Position numbers and translations under genes: made by a program. The notes beneath the pieces are model-generated. The model saw only the letters and a list, made by a program, of their open reading frames with translations. It did not search any database and had not been told where the DNA came from. A stretch of 64,000 bases of DNA. Origin: Candidatus Enterococcus testudinis. GTDB lineage: Bacteria; Bacillota; Bacilli; Lactobacillales; Enterococcaceae. Positions 17,567-26,736 of this stretch are shown here, piece by piece (position 1 is the first letter of the stretch; each line of letters starts with the position of its first letter). The stretch lies in assembly GCF_002140915.1 (NCBI RefSeq), contig NZ_NGKU01000001.1, positions 726,799-790,798 of the forward strand, in the 5' to 3' direction.

Positions 17567-18794
17567 CGAAGCCAAAGCCAAATACGCCAAGTTAGGTGTA
17601 GATACTGAGGCAGTATTAAAGAAATTAAATGAAGTGAAAATATCCATGCATGTCTGGCAAGGGGATGATGTGAAAGGTTTTTTGAGTGACGAGGAACTGT
17701 CTGGCGGTATCTCAGTCACTGGAAATTATCCTGGTGCGGCCACGACACCAGCTGAATTACGCCAAGATTTAGAAGCTGCTTATGCCATGATTCCCGGCAA
17801 ACACAAATTAAACCTCCATGCAATCTATCTCGATACAGAAGAAGACGTTGATTTGGATCAATTGGAACCCAAGCATTTTGAAAAATGGGTTTCGTGGGCG
17901 AAGGAGCAAGGACTTGGGCTGGATTTCAACCCGACATTCTTCTCTCATCCAATGTTTAAAGATGGCTTTACATTGGCTTCTCCGGATGCATCGGTCCGTC
18001 AATTTTGGATCGAACATGGCAAGCGGGCCCGCAAGATAGCCGCTTATATGGGACAAGAAACGGGGCAAGTTTGTGTCAATAATTTTTGGGTTCCAGATGG
18101 CTATAAAGACAATCCAATCGATCGCTTCACGCCGAGAGAACGTTTGATGACGGCGTTAGATGAAATTTTTGCAGAAGAACTTCCAGCAGAATATACCCTC
18201 GATGCTGTTGAAAGTAAGTTATTTGGTTTAGGTGCAGAAGCCTATACAGTGGGGTCCCATGAATTTTATATGGGTTATGGTCTAACCCGAGATAAATTGA
18301 TCTGTTTAGATGCCGGACATTTCCATCCCACAGAGGTGATTTCAAATAAATTGTCTTCATTGGCACTATTCAGTAAAGGCATTTTGTTGCACGTCAGTCG
18401 TCCGGTCCGTTGGGATAGTGACCATGTGGTGATCATGGATGATGAGCTGCAAGAAATTGGCCGTGAGCTGGTTCGTAACGATTTATTGGCCAAAACGCAT
18501 ATTGGATTAGATTTCTTTGATGCCACGATCAATCGTGTCGCAGCATGGGTCATTGGTACCCGCAACACCCAAAAAGCGTTGTTGAAAGCGATGCTTGAAC
18601 CAAGTGATGAATTGAAGGAAATCGAGCTGTCAGGCGATTTCACGACAAGATTGGCCTTGACAGAAGAATTAAAAGATTATCCATTTGCAGATGTCTGGAA
18701 TTACTATTGCGAAAGTCAAGGGGTTCCTGTGGGCTTAGATTGGTTGACCACCGTCAAAGAATATGAAGAAACGGTCTTACAAGAGAGAAAGTAG
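17541..18794 (+). CDS. rhaA: L-rhamnose isomerase
   Basis: 417-residue TIM-barrel enzyme converting L-rhamnose to L-rhamnulose. Family signatures include [14 protein letters not shown] (about 34-47), [28 protein letters not shown] and the metal-site region [11 protein letters not shown]...[12 protein letters not shown]. Its length equals the usual 415-420. AAAGGAG lies within the end of rhaB, and the 26-base overlap indicates coupled translation. Confidence 0.96.
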   Translation: MTNIQQRYDEAKAKYAKLGVDTEAVLKKLNEVKISMHVWQGDDVKGFLSDEELSGGISVTGNYPGAATTPAELRQDLEAAYAMIPGKHKLNLHAIYLDTEEDVDLDQLEPKHFEKWVSWAKEQGLGLDFNPTFFSHPMFKDGFTLASPDASVRQFWIEHGKRARKIAAYMGQETGQVCVNNFWVPDGYKDNPIDRFTPRERLMTALDEIFAEELPAEYTLDAVESKLFGLGAEAYTVGSHEFYMGYGLTRDKLICLDAGHFHPTEVISNKLSSLALFSKGILLHVSRPVRWDSDHVVIMDDELQEIGRELVRNDLLAKTHIGLDFFDATINRVAAWVIGTRNTQKALLKAMLEPSDELKEIELSGDFTTRLALTEELKDYPFADVWNYYCESQGVPVGLDWLTTVKEYEETVLQERK

Positions 18795-18801
18795 GAGAAG
18801 C

Positions 18802-19626
18802 ATGAAAAAAATCGATATGTTACAAGCAAATTTTGTTCAAGAAATGATGGATACAACAGCGAATCTTTATCGATTAGGGTGGGATGAACGCAATGGCGGC
18901 AATATTTCCTATTTGCTGGAAGAAGAGGAAATACTGCCTTTTCTAGATCCGACGGTTGTCTTGCGGGAGATTCCTATGATCTTTGACGCCGGCGCTTTGG
19001 CAGGAAAGTATTTTATTGTGACAGGCTCTGGCAAATACTTCAAAAATGTCGCTGCACATCCAACTGAAAATCTGGGGGTCATTCGTGTCAAAGAGGACGG
19101 ACGGACATTGGATTTGCTGTGGGGCTTAGAAAATGGTGCTGTACCAACGAGTGAATTACCTAGCCATTTTATGAGTCATATCGCACGACTATCTGTTGAC
19201 CCGGATCATCGGATCGTGATGCACAATCATGCCTCTCATCTGTTAGCGATGAGTTTTACCCATCCATTGGAAGAGCGCAGCTTCACGCGGACGTTATGGC
19301 AAATGTGTACGGAATGTTTGGTTGTTTTTCCAGAAGGTGTTTCGATCATTCCTTGGATGGTCCCTGGCACCAATGACATCGGTGAAGCGACAGCCGCTAA
19401 AATGAAAGAAACCCGTTTGGTTCTTTGGCCTCAACATGGTATTTATGGCGCGGGCAACGACATGGATGAAGTGTTCGGTTTGATCGAAACGGCCGAGAAA
19501 GCAGCGGAAGTGTACACGTATGTCAAAGCGCAAGGTCCAATTCTGCAAACGATATCAGATGTGCAGCTGCAACAATTGGCAGATGCCTTTGGTGTCGTGC
19601 CACGATTAGGATATCTAAGTATTTGA
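18802..19626 (+). CDS. rhaD: Rhamnulose-1-phosphate aldolase
   Basis: 274-residue class II (zinc) aldolase that splits L-rhamnulose 1-phosphate into dihydroxyacetone phosphate and L-lactaldehyde. The zinc ligands lie in VMHNHASHLLAMSF and LWPQHGIYGAG; the substrate phosphate region is GTGSGKYF-like (IVTGSGKYFKN). The ATG at 18802 is chosen because TAGGAGA precedes it; a longer frame from 18763 would overlap rhaA. It is 7 bases after the rhaA stop. Confidence 0.95.
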   Translation: MKKIDMLQANFVQEMMDTTANLYRLGWDERNGGNISYLLEEEEILPFLDPTVVLREIPMIFDAGALAGKYFIVTGSGKYFKNVAAHPTENLGVIRVKEDGRTLDLLWGLENGAVPTSELPSHFMSHIARLSVDPDHRIVMHNHASHLLAMSFTHPLEERSFTRTLWQMCTECLVVFPEGVSIIPWMVPGTNDIGEATAAKMKETRLVLWPQHGIYGAGNDMDEVFGLIETAEKAAEVYTYVKAQGPILQTISDVQLQQLADAFGVVPRLGYLSI

Positions 19627-19641
19627 TACAACAAGACAATC

Positions 19642-19666
19642 ATAGAAAAGGGTATCCCTTTTCTAT
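19642..19666 (+). other. Intercistronic hairpin between rhaD and fucO
   Basis: A perfect 11-bp stem ATAGAAAAGGG / CCCTTTTCTAT closed by only a TAT loop, without a T-run. It is more likely an RNA-processing or stability element than a terminator. Confidence 0.6.
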
Positions 19667-19707
19667 TCAATATACTTGTGAAAAAACAAACAATAGGAGG
19701 CTATAAC

Positions 19708-20859
19708 ATGGTCAATAGAATGGTTTTAAATGAAACATCGTATTTTGGCAAAGGGGCAATCGAAGCAATCGTTCCAGAATTTCAGTCAAGAGGATTCAAG
19801 AAAGCAGCCGTCATCACGGATAAAGATTTGGTGCAATTCAAGGTGGCAACCAAAGTGACTGATTTCTTGGATCATGCCCACATTGACTATGCCTTGTATG
19901 ATGGCATTGTGCCAAATCCAACGATCCAGAATGTGAAAGATGGTGTTGCATTTGTACAAGAGGTACAGGCTGATTGTATCATTGCAATCGGCGGCGGATC
20001 CCCTATTGATACCGCTAAAGCGATTGGCATCATCATCACTAACCCAGCCTTTGCCGATGTCATTAGTCTTGAAGGCGTTGCAGCTACCGAGCAACCATCA
20101 TTGCCGATTTTTGCGATTCCTACGACATCAGGTACAGCAGCAGAAGTGACGATCAACTATGTCATTACAGATGAAGAAAACCACCGCAAATTCGTCTGTG
20201 TTGATCCCCATGATATTCCCATCGTCGCCTTTGTCGATAGTGATTTGATGATGGGTATGCCCAAAGCGTTAGCTGCTGCAACAGGGATGGATGCCATGAC
20301 CCATGCAATCGAAGGGTTGATCACAAAAGGTGCGTGGGAAATGTCGGACATGCTGCATCTAAAGGCGATCGAAATCATTGGCCGCTCCTTGCGAAACTCC
20401 GTCAACGGGGACCAAGTGGGTCGAGAAGATATGGCATTAGGCCAATACATTGCCGGCATGGGCTTTTCAAATGTTGGATTAGGCTTAGTCCATGGAATGG
20501 CGCACCCATTATCGGCTTGGTACAACATTCCTCATGGCGTGGCGTGTGCCTCCTTGCTGCCAACTGTGATGAAATACAATAAAGACTTTACTGGAGAAAA
20601 ATATCGCGAGATCGCTATCGCGTTAGGTATTGACCATGCAGCATCATTGTCAATAGAAGATGTACGAAAGGCAGCCTGTGATGCAATCGATCAGCTAAGC
20701 AAAGATGTGGGCATTCCTGCTACGATATCTGAGCTAGGTGTGAAAGCAGAAGATATTCCAGCGATTGCCCAAGACGCATTGAAAGATGTTTGTACCCCCG
20801 GCAATCCGCGGGATACGTCGTTGGAAGAGATCATTGAACTGTATCAGTCATTGATGTAG
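19708..20859 (+). CDS. fucO: Lactaldehyde reductase (iron-dependent alcohol dehydrogenase)
   Basis: 383 residues, the usual FucO length. It reduces L-lactaldehyde from the RhaD reaction to 1,2-propanediol with NADH. Marks are GGGSPIDTAKAIG (NAD), PTTSGTAAEVT and the metal histidines in GLVHGMAHPLSAWYNIPHG. The ATG at 19708 has AATAGGAGG upstream, so a GTG at 19678 is rejected. Position after rhaD shows that rhamnose is fermented with propanediol as redox sink. A terminator follows. Confidence 0.94.
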   Translation: MVNRMVLNETSYFGKGAIEAIVPEFQSRGFKKAAVITDKDLVQFKVATKVTDFLDHAHIDYALYDGIVPNPTIQNVKDGVAFVQEVQADCIIAIGGGSPIDTAKAIGIIITNPAFADVISLEGVAATEQPSLPIFAIPTTSGTAAEVTINYVITDEENHRKFVCVDPHDIPIVAFVDSDLMMGMPKALAAATGMDAMTHAIEGLITKGAWEMSDMLHLKAIEIIGRSLRNSVNGDQVGREDMALGQYIAGMGFSNVGLGLVHGMAHPLSAWYNIPHGVACASLLPTVMKYNKDFTGEKYREIAIALGIDHAASLSIEDVRKAACDAIDQLSKDVGIPATISELGVKAEDIPAIAQDALKDVCTPGNPRDTSLEEIIELYQSLM

Positions 20860-20870
20860 AAGAAACGTAG

Positions 20871-20905
20871 AAGACCTGTTGTGGAAGATGCAACAGGTCT
20901 TTTTG
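20871..20905 (+). terminator. Rho-independent terminator of the rha operon
   Basis: AAGACCTGTTG (20871-20881) pairs with CAACAGGTCTT (20891-20901), with a 9-base loop and T-run. Confidence 0.88.
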
Positions 20906-21006
20906 GTGTAAGTCAACGAAGTAGCGCCACTGATGGTCTATCGATCAATTGGAATCAATTCTCGTTAGATATGAAAAATAAATAGTAATTAGTCACCATA
21001 TTTAGA

Positions 21007-21035
21007 TAGTCAATGTCTTTATTATTGTGTATAAT
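21007..21035 (+). promoter_or_regulatory. Candidate promoter of the MFS transporter gene
   Basis: TAGTCA (21007-21012), a 17-base spacer and a consensus TATAAT (21030-21035). It indicates transcription separate from rhaBAD-fucO. Confidence 0.55.
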
Positions 21036-21128
21036 TCTCTTACTTTCACACAACGATAAAGATGTAAGCGCATCAGTTCTAAGGGTAAAAGGAGTAAGAG
21101 CGAAAATAAAGGTAAATGAGGAAGAGAG

Positions 21129-22316
21129 ATGGACAAAAGACTACATTATCATTACGTGTTGTTGCAAGGAAGTTACTACGCGGTGGCGGCATGCTTTATT
21201 GGCTATATGGTGCCCGTTTTACAAAAACAAGGGTTTGATCATGCACAAATAGGGGTATTTTTAAGTATTCGTGCATTGTTCAGTGTTTTTTTTCAACCGT
21301 TGTTCGCTCAATTGATGGATCGCTTTGGCGCAAAGATTTCATTTAACCATTTGATAGCGGGAATGATTATGGTCAGCATGGCTGTAACAGGGCTGCAATT
21401 GCTGCAACCAGGTTTTTTGGGTACGTTGTTTTTATTTATTTTCTATGGGATTTTTACTTTCGGGATGGTTTCCTTTATTGATGCGATGTCGACGCTCTAC
21501 TTCTTTCAGGGCAAACAGATCAATTATCCAGTTTCCCGCGGTGTCGGTTCGTTAAGCTATGCGGTCAGTGCAGTCTGTGTCGGTTTCCTTGTGCAGCCGC
21601 ACACGATTTTGATTACACAGTTTTTGTTGTTTATTCCTTTATTGGCGGCGGTATTGATGATTGACTCGATCAAAGGGGTGGAGAGCAAAGATGAATATGC
21701 AGAGAAGATGATGTCGTTTGGCCAGTTGATAAAAGCGTATCCTATTTTCAAATTTTTCTTGGTGGCGATCATTGTTTCCTTTATTGGGAAAGAAATGGCG
21801 TCTAGTTTTCTGATCGATGTCTATCGCGCGGTAGGCGGTAGCAGCCGTTCATACGGTGTGGGCACGTTTATTCTCGCTGCCAGCGAAATTCCAGCGGCCA
21901 TCTTGTTCACAAAACTTACGAATAAATTAGGCATTTATCGATTGATGCTTTTTTCTTTCTTTTTTGCTGGGTTACGTATTTTGTTGATCATGTTGGCACC
22001 GTCATTGGTCTTATTAAATATAGCGCAAGCCTTTCAAATGCTAGGTAATGGTTTATTCTGGGCGGGAAATGTCCAGTTCATACGTACGATTTTACCACCG
22101 CAGTATTCTGTCAAAGCGCAAGCCGCTGTGGGCGTTTGTTATTTGGGAATCGGCAGCGGTATTGGGAGCATACTGAGTGGATTGATTTTAGCACATACCA
22201 ATCTGACAACATTATTGTCCATTGCCACAGGGTTGTCATTTTTAGGATTGGTCATTCTTTATTTGGGTAAAAAAAATCGACCGACGGATGTGTCGATCGT
22301 GATTGAGGAAGTATAG
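21129..22316 (+). CDS. MFS transporter, possibly for rhamnose or a related sugar
   Basis: 395 residues with about 12 hydrophobic segments. The fold resembles the LacY/nucleoside-symporter or MFS_1-like group (N-terminal YYAVAACFIGYMVPVLQKQG; RGVGSLSYAVSAVCVGF around residue 137). The substrate is not evident from the sequence. It directly follows the rhamnose operon and no RhaT-type carrier is present, so rhamnose uptake is plausible, but it has its own promoter and lies behind a terminator. GAGGAAGAG precedes the ATG. Confidence 0.75.
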   Translation: MDKRLHYHYVLLQGSYYAVAACFIGYMVPVLQKQGFDHAQIGVFLSIRALFSVFFQPLFAQLMDRFGAKISFNHLIAGMIMVSMAVTGLQLLQPGFLGTLFLFIFYGIFTFGMVSFIDAMSTLYFFQGKQINYPVSRGVGSLSYAVSAVCVGFLVQPHTILITQFLLFIPLLAAVLMIDSIKGVESKDEYAEKMMSFGQLIKAYPIFKFFLVAIIVSFIGKEMASSFLIDVYRAVGGSSRSYGVGTFILAASEIPAAILFTKLTNKLGIYRLMLFSFFFAGLRILLIMLAPSLVLLNIAQAFQMLGNGLFWAGNVQFIRTILPPQYSVKAQAAVGVCYLGIGSGIGSILSGLILAHTNLTTLLSIATGLSFLGLVILYLGKKNRPTDVSIVIEEV

Positions 22317-22322
22317 CACCAA

Positions 22323-22368
22323 AACACCCCCAAAAGGCAGCTATCATTCGCTGCCTTTTGGGGGTGTT
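22323..22368. terminator. Strong bidirectional terminator
   Basis: A perfect 19-bp stem (22323-22341 with 22350-22368; arms begin AACACCCCCAAAAGGC) lies between the convergent MFS and antiporter genes. Confidence 0.88.
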
Positions 22369-22370
22369 AT

Positions 22371-23516
22371 TCATGGATACATTCTCCTCGTAAAATACTT
22401 CAAAATCAGCGGAGAGAGCAAGGTACTTAACAAAACAACAACAACCAATGGTGAATAATACGCGTCATTGATCAATTGATTTTGTTGGCCAATCTGCAAA
22501 ATAATCAAGGCCATTTCCCCTCGAGAAATCATCCCGGCGCCTACCATCCATGCACTTGGATTGGAAAAGGAAGCCAATTTTCCGCCGACAAAACCGCCCA
22601 ATAATTTAGTGCCAATCGCAATCACAGTAAAGAGCAGAACAAAACCTGATTGTGTAAGGAGACTAGACAGATCCACGGATAAACCTACACTAACAAAGAA
22701 GACGGGAATAAATAGCGCATAACCGATGGCTTCAATATTGACCAACACTTCTTGTTTAACTTTGGTTTGACCCACAGCAATTCCGGCAAAGAAAGCACCA
22801 ATCACTGAGGATAATCCGACAATATCGGCTAGATACGCCATTGAGAAACAAAGCACCAATGAAGCGATGATCACGGCAGCAGTGGTGGATAATTTTTCTG
22901 CAAATGAGAACAGCAATGGAGCCAACCATTTAACAATCAAAAAGATCAGTCCAAAGTATAATAGCTCCTCGAGGATCGTGAGCGGCAATGAAGAACTCTC
23001 AGTGCTTGCCCCCAGAAAAGAAAGACTTAAACTCAGCACCAATACCACCAAAATATCATCTACAACGGATGCCCCCAAAATCGTGGAACCTTCTTTGGTA
23101 CTGACAACACCTAATTCCTTCAGCACTTCCACTGAGATACTCACCGAAGTCGCAGCCAACACGATCCCAAAAAAGAAACTCTCTGCATGGGATCCAGTGA
23201 TGTGCCAACCTGCGAGCCAACTCAGACCCAAAGGCAGCATAATCCCCAAAACTGCCACATACATCCCCGGTTTGACATACCGTTTCAGTAAAGAGACATC
23301 ACTTTCCATTCCAGCCAAAAACATCAGCAAAATGACACCAATCTCAGAAAAATCGGTCACCAGTATATCTGGATGCACCCAATTCAATCCGCCTGTGCCC
23401 AGAAGAATCCCTGCCAACAACTGACCGATTACGGCTGGAACCCCCAATCGTTTAGCGATTTGCGCAAACAAAGTAGTGGTGATCAGGATCAAACATACTA
23501 TTCCTACAAAAGCCAT
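22371..23516 (-). CDS. napA: NapA-like Na+/H+ antiporter (CPA2 family)
   Basis: 381-residue membrane antiporter with about 11-12 segments, close in length and style to the 383-residue Enterococcus hirae NapA. It exports Na+ in exchange for H+. Marks are GQLLAGILLGTGGL (about 30-43), MFLAGMESDVSLLKR and the discontinuous-helix motif ILGASVVDDILVVLVLS, with the paired aspartates of electrogenic CPA2 antiporters. No C-terminal TrkA-N domain. An extended -10 (TGT-TATAAT on the minus strand, ATTATA at 23549-23554) lies upstream. Confidence 0.85.
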   Translation of the reverse strand: MAFVGIVCLILITTTLFAQIAKRLGVPAVIGQLLAGILLGTGGLNWVHPDILVTDFSEIGVILLMFLAGMESDVSLLKRYVKPGMYVAVLGIMLPLGLSWLAGWHITGSHAESFFFGIVLAATSVSISVEVLKELGVVSTKEGSTILGASVVDDILVVLVLSLSLSFLGASTESSSLPLTILEELLYFGLIFLIVKWLAPLLFSFAEKLSTTAAVIIASLVLCFSMAYLADIVGLSSVIGAFFAGIAVGQTKVKQEVLVNIEAIGYALFIPVFFVSVGLSVDLSSLLTQSGFVLLFTVIAIGTKLLGGFVGGKLASFSNPSAWMVGAGMISRGEMALIILQIGQQNQLINDAYYSPLVVVVLLSTLLSPLILKYFTRRMYP

Positions 23517-23633
23517 TCAATCATTCCTTTTATCAAAATTGCCTATTCATTATAACACTTATTTGAGGAAAAAGTGTCCAGAAGAATGCCAATTATCAGG
23601 TATGAAGAAAGGAGCTGATAGCAGGGAACATGC

Positions 23634-24497
23634 TTATGTAAGTCGGTTGAGCCATGAAATCAATTTTTGATAACAAGCATCGGCTAACGGATTTGCTTGT
23701 CGGTCAAAGTCATGTTGCGCGTCCGACAGCCATTCTGTTTCTACCTGATCCAGCCGTGCAGCAAATGCTGTTGAAGTTTGGAAAGGCACGTCGGGATCGT
23801 CGGTGCAATGGGCCATAAAAGTTGGTGGCATGTCATTGACCTTCTGCAACTGCTGATCTAAAAGCTGCAACTCAGCGCGTTTGCCCAAATACGTATGCCA
23901 ATTGCCAAACTGACGTGCGGATAGATAAAGAGGAAAACGGGCGGCCAAAGACCCTTCAGTGATGGGGGCTGCCTCGATTATTTGTTGGGCCTCGATCGGA
24001 GCAACTTTTGGCAATCGTTGATAATGAGCAGAAGGTGCTAAAAAAGTTGAACTCAAGACTTCTTGATAGCCATAAAAACGAATCAAGCCAATTTGTGATA
24101 CGTGTGGAAAAGCTGCTGATAACAATGAAACCAAATAACCCCCCGCTGAGCGACCAAATAAAATGTAGTCTTTTTTTCCAAGCCCACTGTAGTGCCATCC
24201 GTCTTGCAAAAACCACTGAATGGCAGCCTGTGCGGACTGATAGATATCCACCAATGGAACCTCAGGCGCCAGGGGGTAATCAAAGGTAAATAAGCTATAG
24301 CCAGCCTCAAGCAGTGCTTGGCGATAGGCTGCCGGCAAATCATTGCGATGGCCATAGAGAAACCCACCACCGTGAAAATATAAGAGTGTGCCCCGCACTT
24401 TTTCGGGACGATAAAGGGTGGCTTTCAAAGGAAGCTGTGCACTATGACCATAAACAAACGTCTCCGTTGTTGTTTGTTCGATTATTTTCTCATTCAT
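23634..24497 (-). CDS. Alpha/beta hydrolase (HSL-type esterase)
   Basis: 287 residues. The oxyanion-hole motif is HGGGFLYG (around residue 45), the nucleophile lies in FGRSAGGYL, and the acid and base lie in HCTDDPDVP and AQHDFDRQA. Likely an esterase or lipase on small acyl esters. An in-frame ATG at 24515 exists, but the GTAGGAACC between the two fits the ATG at 24497. It shares its upstream region with the divergent allC promoter, though nothing links it to allantoate breakdown. Confidence 0.82.
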   Translation of the reverse strand: MNEKIIEQTTTETFVYGHSAQLPLKATLYRPEKVRGTLLYFHGGGFLYGHRNDLPAAYRQALLEAGYSLFTFDYPLAPEVPLVDIYQSAQAAIQWFLQDGWHYSGLGKKDYILFGRSAGGYLVSLLSAAFPHVSQIGLIRFYGYQEVLSSTFLAPSAHYQRLPKVAPIEAQQIIEAAPITEGSLAARFPLYLSARQFGNWHTYLGKRAELQLLDQQLQKVNDMPPTFMAHCTDDPDVPFQTSTAFAARLDQVETEWLSDAQHDFDRQANPLADACYQKLISWLNRLT

Positions 24498-24574
24498 ATC
24501 GGTTCCTACTTTCATTTCTTACGTTGCTTCCTATAGTATAGACAGTGTAAGGGGTTTATTTAACAACGTAATGG

Positions 24575-24637
24575 ACAAAAAATACGATATATTTAGCACT
24601 ATTGCACAATGAAAGCGTTTATTCTTATGCGTACAAT
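24575..24637 (+). promoter_or_regulatory. allC promoter with candidate PucR operator and cre-like site
   Basis: Bases 24575-24609 hold the pattern ACAAAAAATA, 8 bases, TTAGC, 3 bases, ATTG, 1 base, ACAA, which recurs with identical spacing upstream of pucG (34338-34372). Next come a -35 ATGAAA (24609-24614) and -10 TACAAT (24632-24637) spaced by 17. TGAAAGCG (24610-24617) over the -35 is a partial cre core, with its last two fixed bases unmatched. Confidence 0.6.
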
Positions 24638-24666
24638 AAAGGTATCAATTAAAGGAGGCACACCAA

Positions 24667-25911
24667 ATGAGTTTAAAGAAAGAAACTGCCGCAATGATCG
24701 ATGCATTATCAAATATAGGGGCTGATCCCACAGGCGGTATGACCCGGTTATTGTATACAGATTCATGGAAAGAAGCGCAATTATACGTTGAGAAACAATT
24801 ACAAGACAATGGTTTGGCTACTCACTTTGATGCAGTCGGGAATTTATTTGGACGCTTAACGGGCAGCAAGTATCCTGATGAAACCATTTTGTCAGGTTCC
24901 CATATCGATACAGTCGTTAATGGAGGAACCTTAGATGGGCAATTTGGTGTAGCGGCTGCGGTGTTGGCAATCAAATATTTGAAAGAAACTTATGGCCAAC
25001 CTTTGCGCTCATTAGAAGTGATTTCGATGGCAGAAGAAGAGGGCAGTCGTTTTCCAACTGTTTTTTGGGGCAGCAAGAACTTCGTGGGTGAAGCGCAGGC
25101 TGAGGATGTGCAAGCTGAGGATGTGCAAGACATTGCTGATTTTGAAGGCCGTCCCTTCGTAGAAGAAATGCACCGTCAAGGGTTCGATTTTCGTGATGCG
25201 AAAGAAGCTGTACGCAAAGATATTAAGGCTTTTGTCGAAATCCATATCGAACAAGGCAGCGTGTTGGAAAAAGAGCAATTGCAGATTGGCGTTGTCAACA
25301 ATATTGCTGGTCAAAAACGTTACACTTTTGTGTTGAAAGGCCAAGCCAACCATGCAGGCACGACACCGATGGGGTATCGACACGATGCTGTATATGGGTT
25401 CGCGGATATATGCAAAACAGTCATTGATCGTGGATTGGCATTAGGCGATCCCTTAGTGGTCACTTTTGGCAAGGTGGAACCAAAACCAAATACGGTCAAC
25501 GTTGTGCCGGGGGAAGTTTTGTTCACGATGGATTGTCGCCACACCGATGGACAAGTGTTAGATTCTTTTACAGCTGAAGCGGAATCGCTGATCAAAGAGA
25601 TTGCTGAAGCCCATGGACTAACAGTTGAAATGGATCTTTGGATGGATGAGCGTCCAGTACCAATGGACGAAAATATTGTGACGATTATTGAAAAAGCAGT
25701 CAAAGCTTCAGGGAAGAATTATAAAGTCATGCATAGCGGTGCGGGCCATGACTCACAAATCATTGCGCCACATTTCCCAACTGCCATGTTGTTCGTCCCA
25801 AGTATTGACGGCATCAGCCATAATCCAGCAGAAGCTACCCATATCGATGATTTAACTGCGGGTGTCGAAGTCTTGGCAGCAGCACTGTATGAATTAGCAT
25901 ATCAAGAATAA
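24667..25911 (+). CDS. allC: Allantoate amidohydrolase
   Basis: 414-residue M20-type metalloenzyme (hydantoinase/carbamoylase family) that hydrolyses allantoate to ureidoglycine, ammonia and CO2. Dinuclear metal residues lie in GSHIDTVVNGG, LDGQFGVAAA and AEEEGSRFP; the dimerisation/substrate segment is GQANHAGTTPMGYRHDA. AAAGGAGG precedes the ATG. It begins the all operon. A tandem 15-base duplication at 25099-25128 repeats AEDVQ and adds five residues to a surface region after FVGEAQ. Confidence 0.93.
   Translation: MSLKKETAAMIDALSNIGADPTGGMTRLLYTDSWKEAQLYVEKQLQDNGLATHFDAVGNLFGRLTGSKYPDETILSGSHIDTVVNGGTLDGQFGVAAAVLAIKYLKETYGQPLRSLEVISMAEEEGSRFPTVFWGSKNFVGEAQAEDVQAEDVQDIADFEGRPFVEEMHRQGFDFRDAKEAVRKDIKAFVEIHIEQGSVLEKEQLQIGVVNNIAGQKRYTFVLKGQANHAGTTPMGYRHDAVYGFADICKTVIDRGLALGDPLVVTFGKVEPKPNTVNVVPGEVLFTMDCRHTDGQVLDSFTAEAESLIKEIAEAHGLTVEMDLWMDERPVPMDENIVTIIEKAVKASGKNYKVMHSGAGHDSQIIAPHFPTAMLFVPSIDGISHNPAEATHIDDLTAGVEVLAAALYELAYQE
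25099..25128 (+). repeat. In-frame 15-bp tandem duplication inside allC
   Basis: GCTGAGGATGTGCAA occurs twice without a gap (25099-25113 and 25114-25128), duplicating five codons. The copies are identical, which suggests a recent slippage event. Confidence 0.95.
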
Positions 25912-25934
25912 ACAATCAGAAAGCAGGAAAGTAA

Positions 25935-26720
25935 ATGGGCTATAAAAATAACAATACCGGCTATCTAGAAGGACTTCTCCAATCTAGAGCCATTATCAAA
26001 AAAAACAATTATGCGATTTTGCCTCATGATGGGTTGGTCAACAATGTGATTCCCGGATTTGACCAATGTGACTGCTCGATTCTGGGCTCGCAAAAATTAG
26101 GTGCCAGCTTTGTCGATTATTTGATTTCATTCAAGAAGGATGGCGCCAATACAGTAGGATTTGGCGGACCTGGGATTGAAACATTTCTCTATGTGATCGA
26201 TGGACATCTATCTGTGGGGGACGGACATGAGACCCATGATTTGCAGACTGGCGGTTATATGTATTTACCCGCTGGTGAAAAAATGTATATGAAAAATCTA
26301 CAAGATGAGGCAACAGAAGTCTTTCTGTACAAAAAACGTTATCAGCCTATCGAAGGACATGAAGCATACAAAGTCACCGGCCATGTGTCTGACTTAACAC
26401 CGATTCAATACGAGGGAATGGAAGATGTGTTGTTATGGGACTTTTTACCTAAAGACCTTGGTTTTGATATGAACATGCATATTTTATCCTTTGAACCGGG
26501 TGCCAGCCACGGATACATCGAGACCCATTACCAAGAACATGGTGCATATCTGCTTTCAGGTAAAGGCATGTATAACTTGGACAATCAATGGTTTCCAGTT
26601 GAAAAAGGTGACTATATCTTCATGAGTGCCTATGTGCAGCAAGCTGCTTATGGCGTTGGCCGGGATGAGCCGTTGTCTTATATTTATTCGAAAGATTGCA
26701 ACCGCGATCCAGAAATTTGA
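25935..26720 (+). CDS. allE: (S)-ureidoglycine aminohydrolase
   Basis: 261-residue double-cupin enzyme that releases ammonia from (S)-ureidoglycine to give (S)-ureidoglycolate, using Mn2+. The N-terminal half holds a degenerate cupin; the C-terminal cupin has the metal-site motif [26 protein letters not shown] split across strands (about residues 190-215). Length matches E. coli AllE (YlbA, 261). It is 23 bases after allC with GAAAGCAGGAAAG before the ATG. Confidence 0.93.
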   Translation: MGYKNNNTGYLEGLLQSRAIIKKNNYAILPHDGLVNNVIPGFDQCDCSILGSQKLGASFVDYLISFKKDGANTVGFGGPGIETFLYVIDGHLSVGDGHETHDLQTGGYMYLPAGEKMYMKNLQDEATEVFLYKKRYQPIEGHEAYKVTGHVSDLTPIQYEGMEDVLLWDFLPKDLGFDMNMHILSFEPGASHGYIETHYQEHGAYLLSGKGMYNLDNQWFPVEKGDYIFMSAYVQQAAYGVGRDEPLSYIYSKDCNRDPEI

Positions 26721-26736
26721 GAGGGAGTAGAACAGT

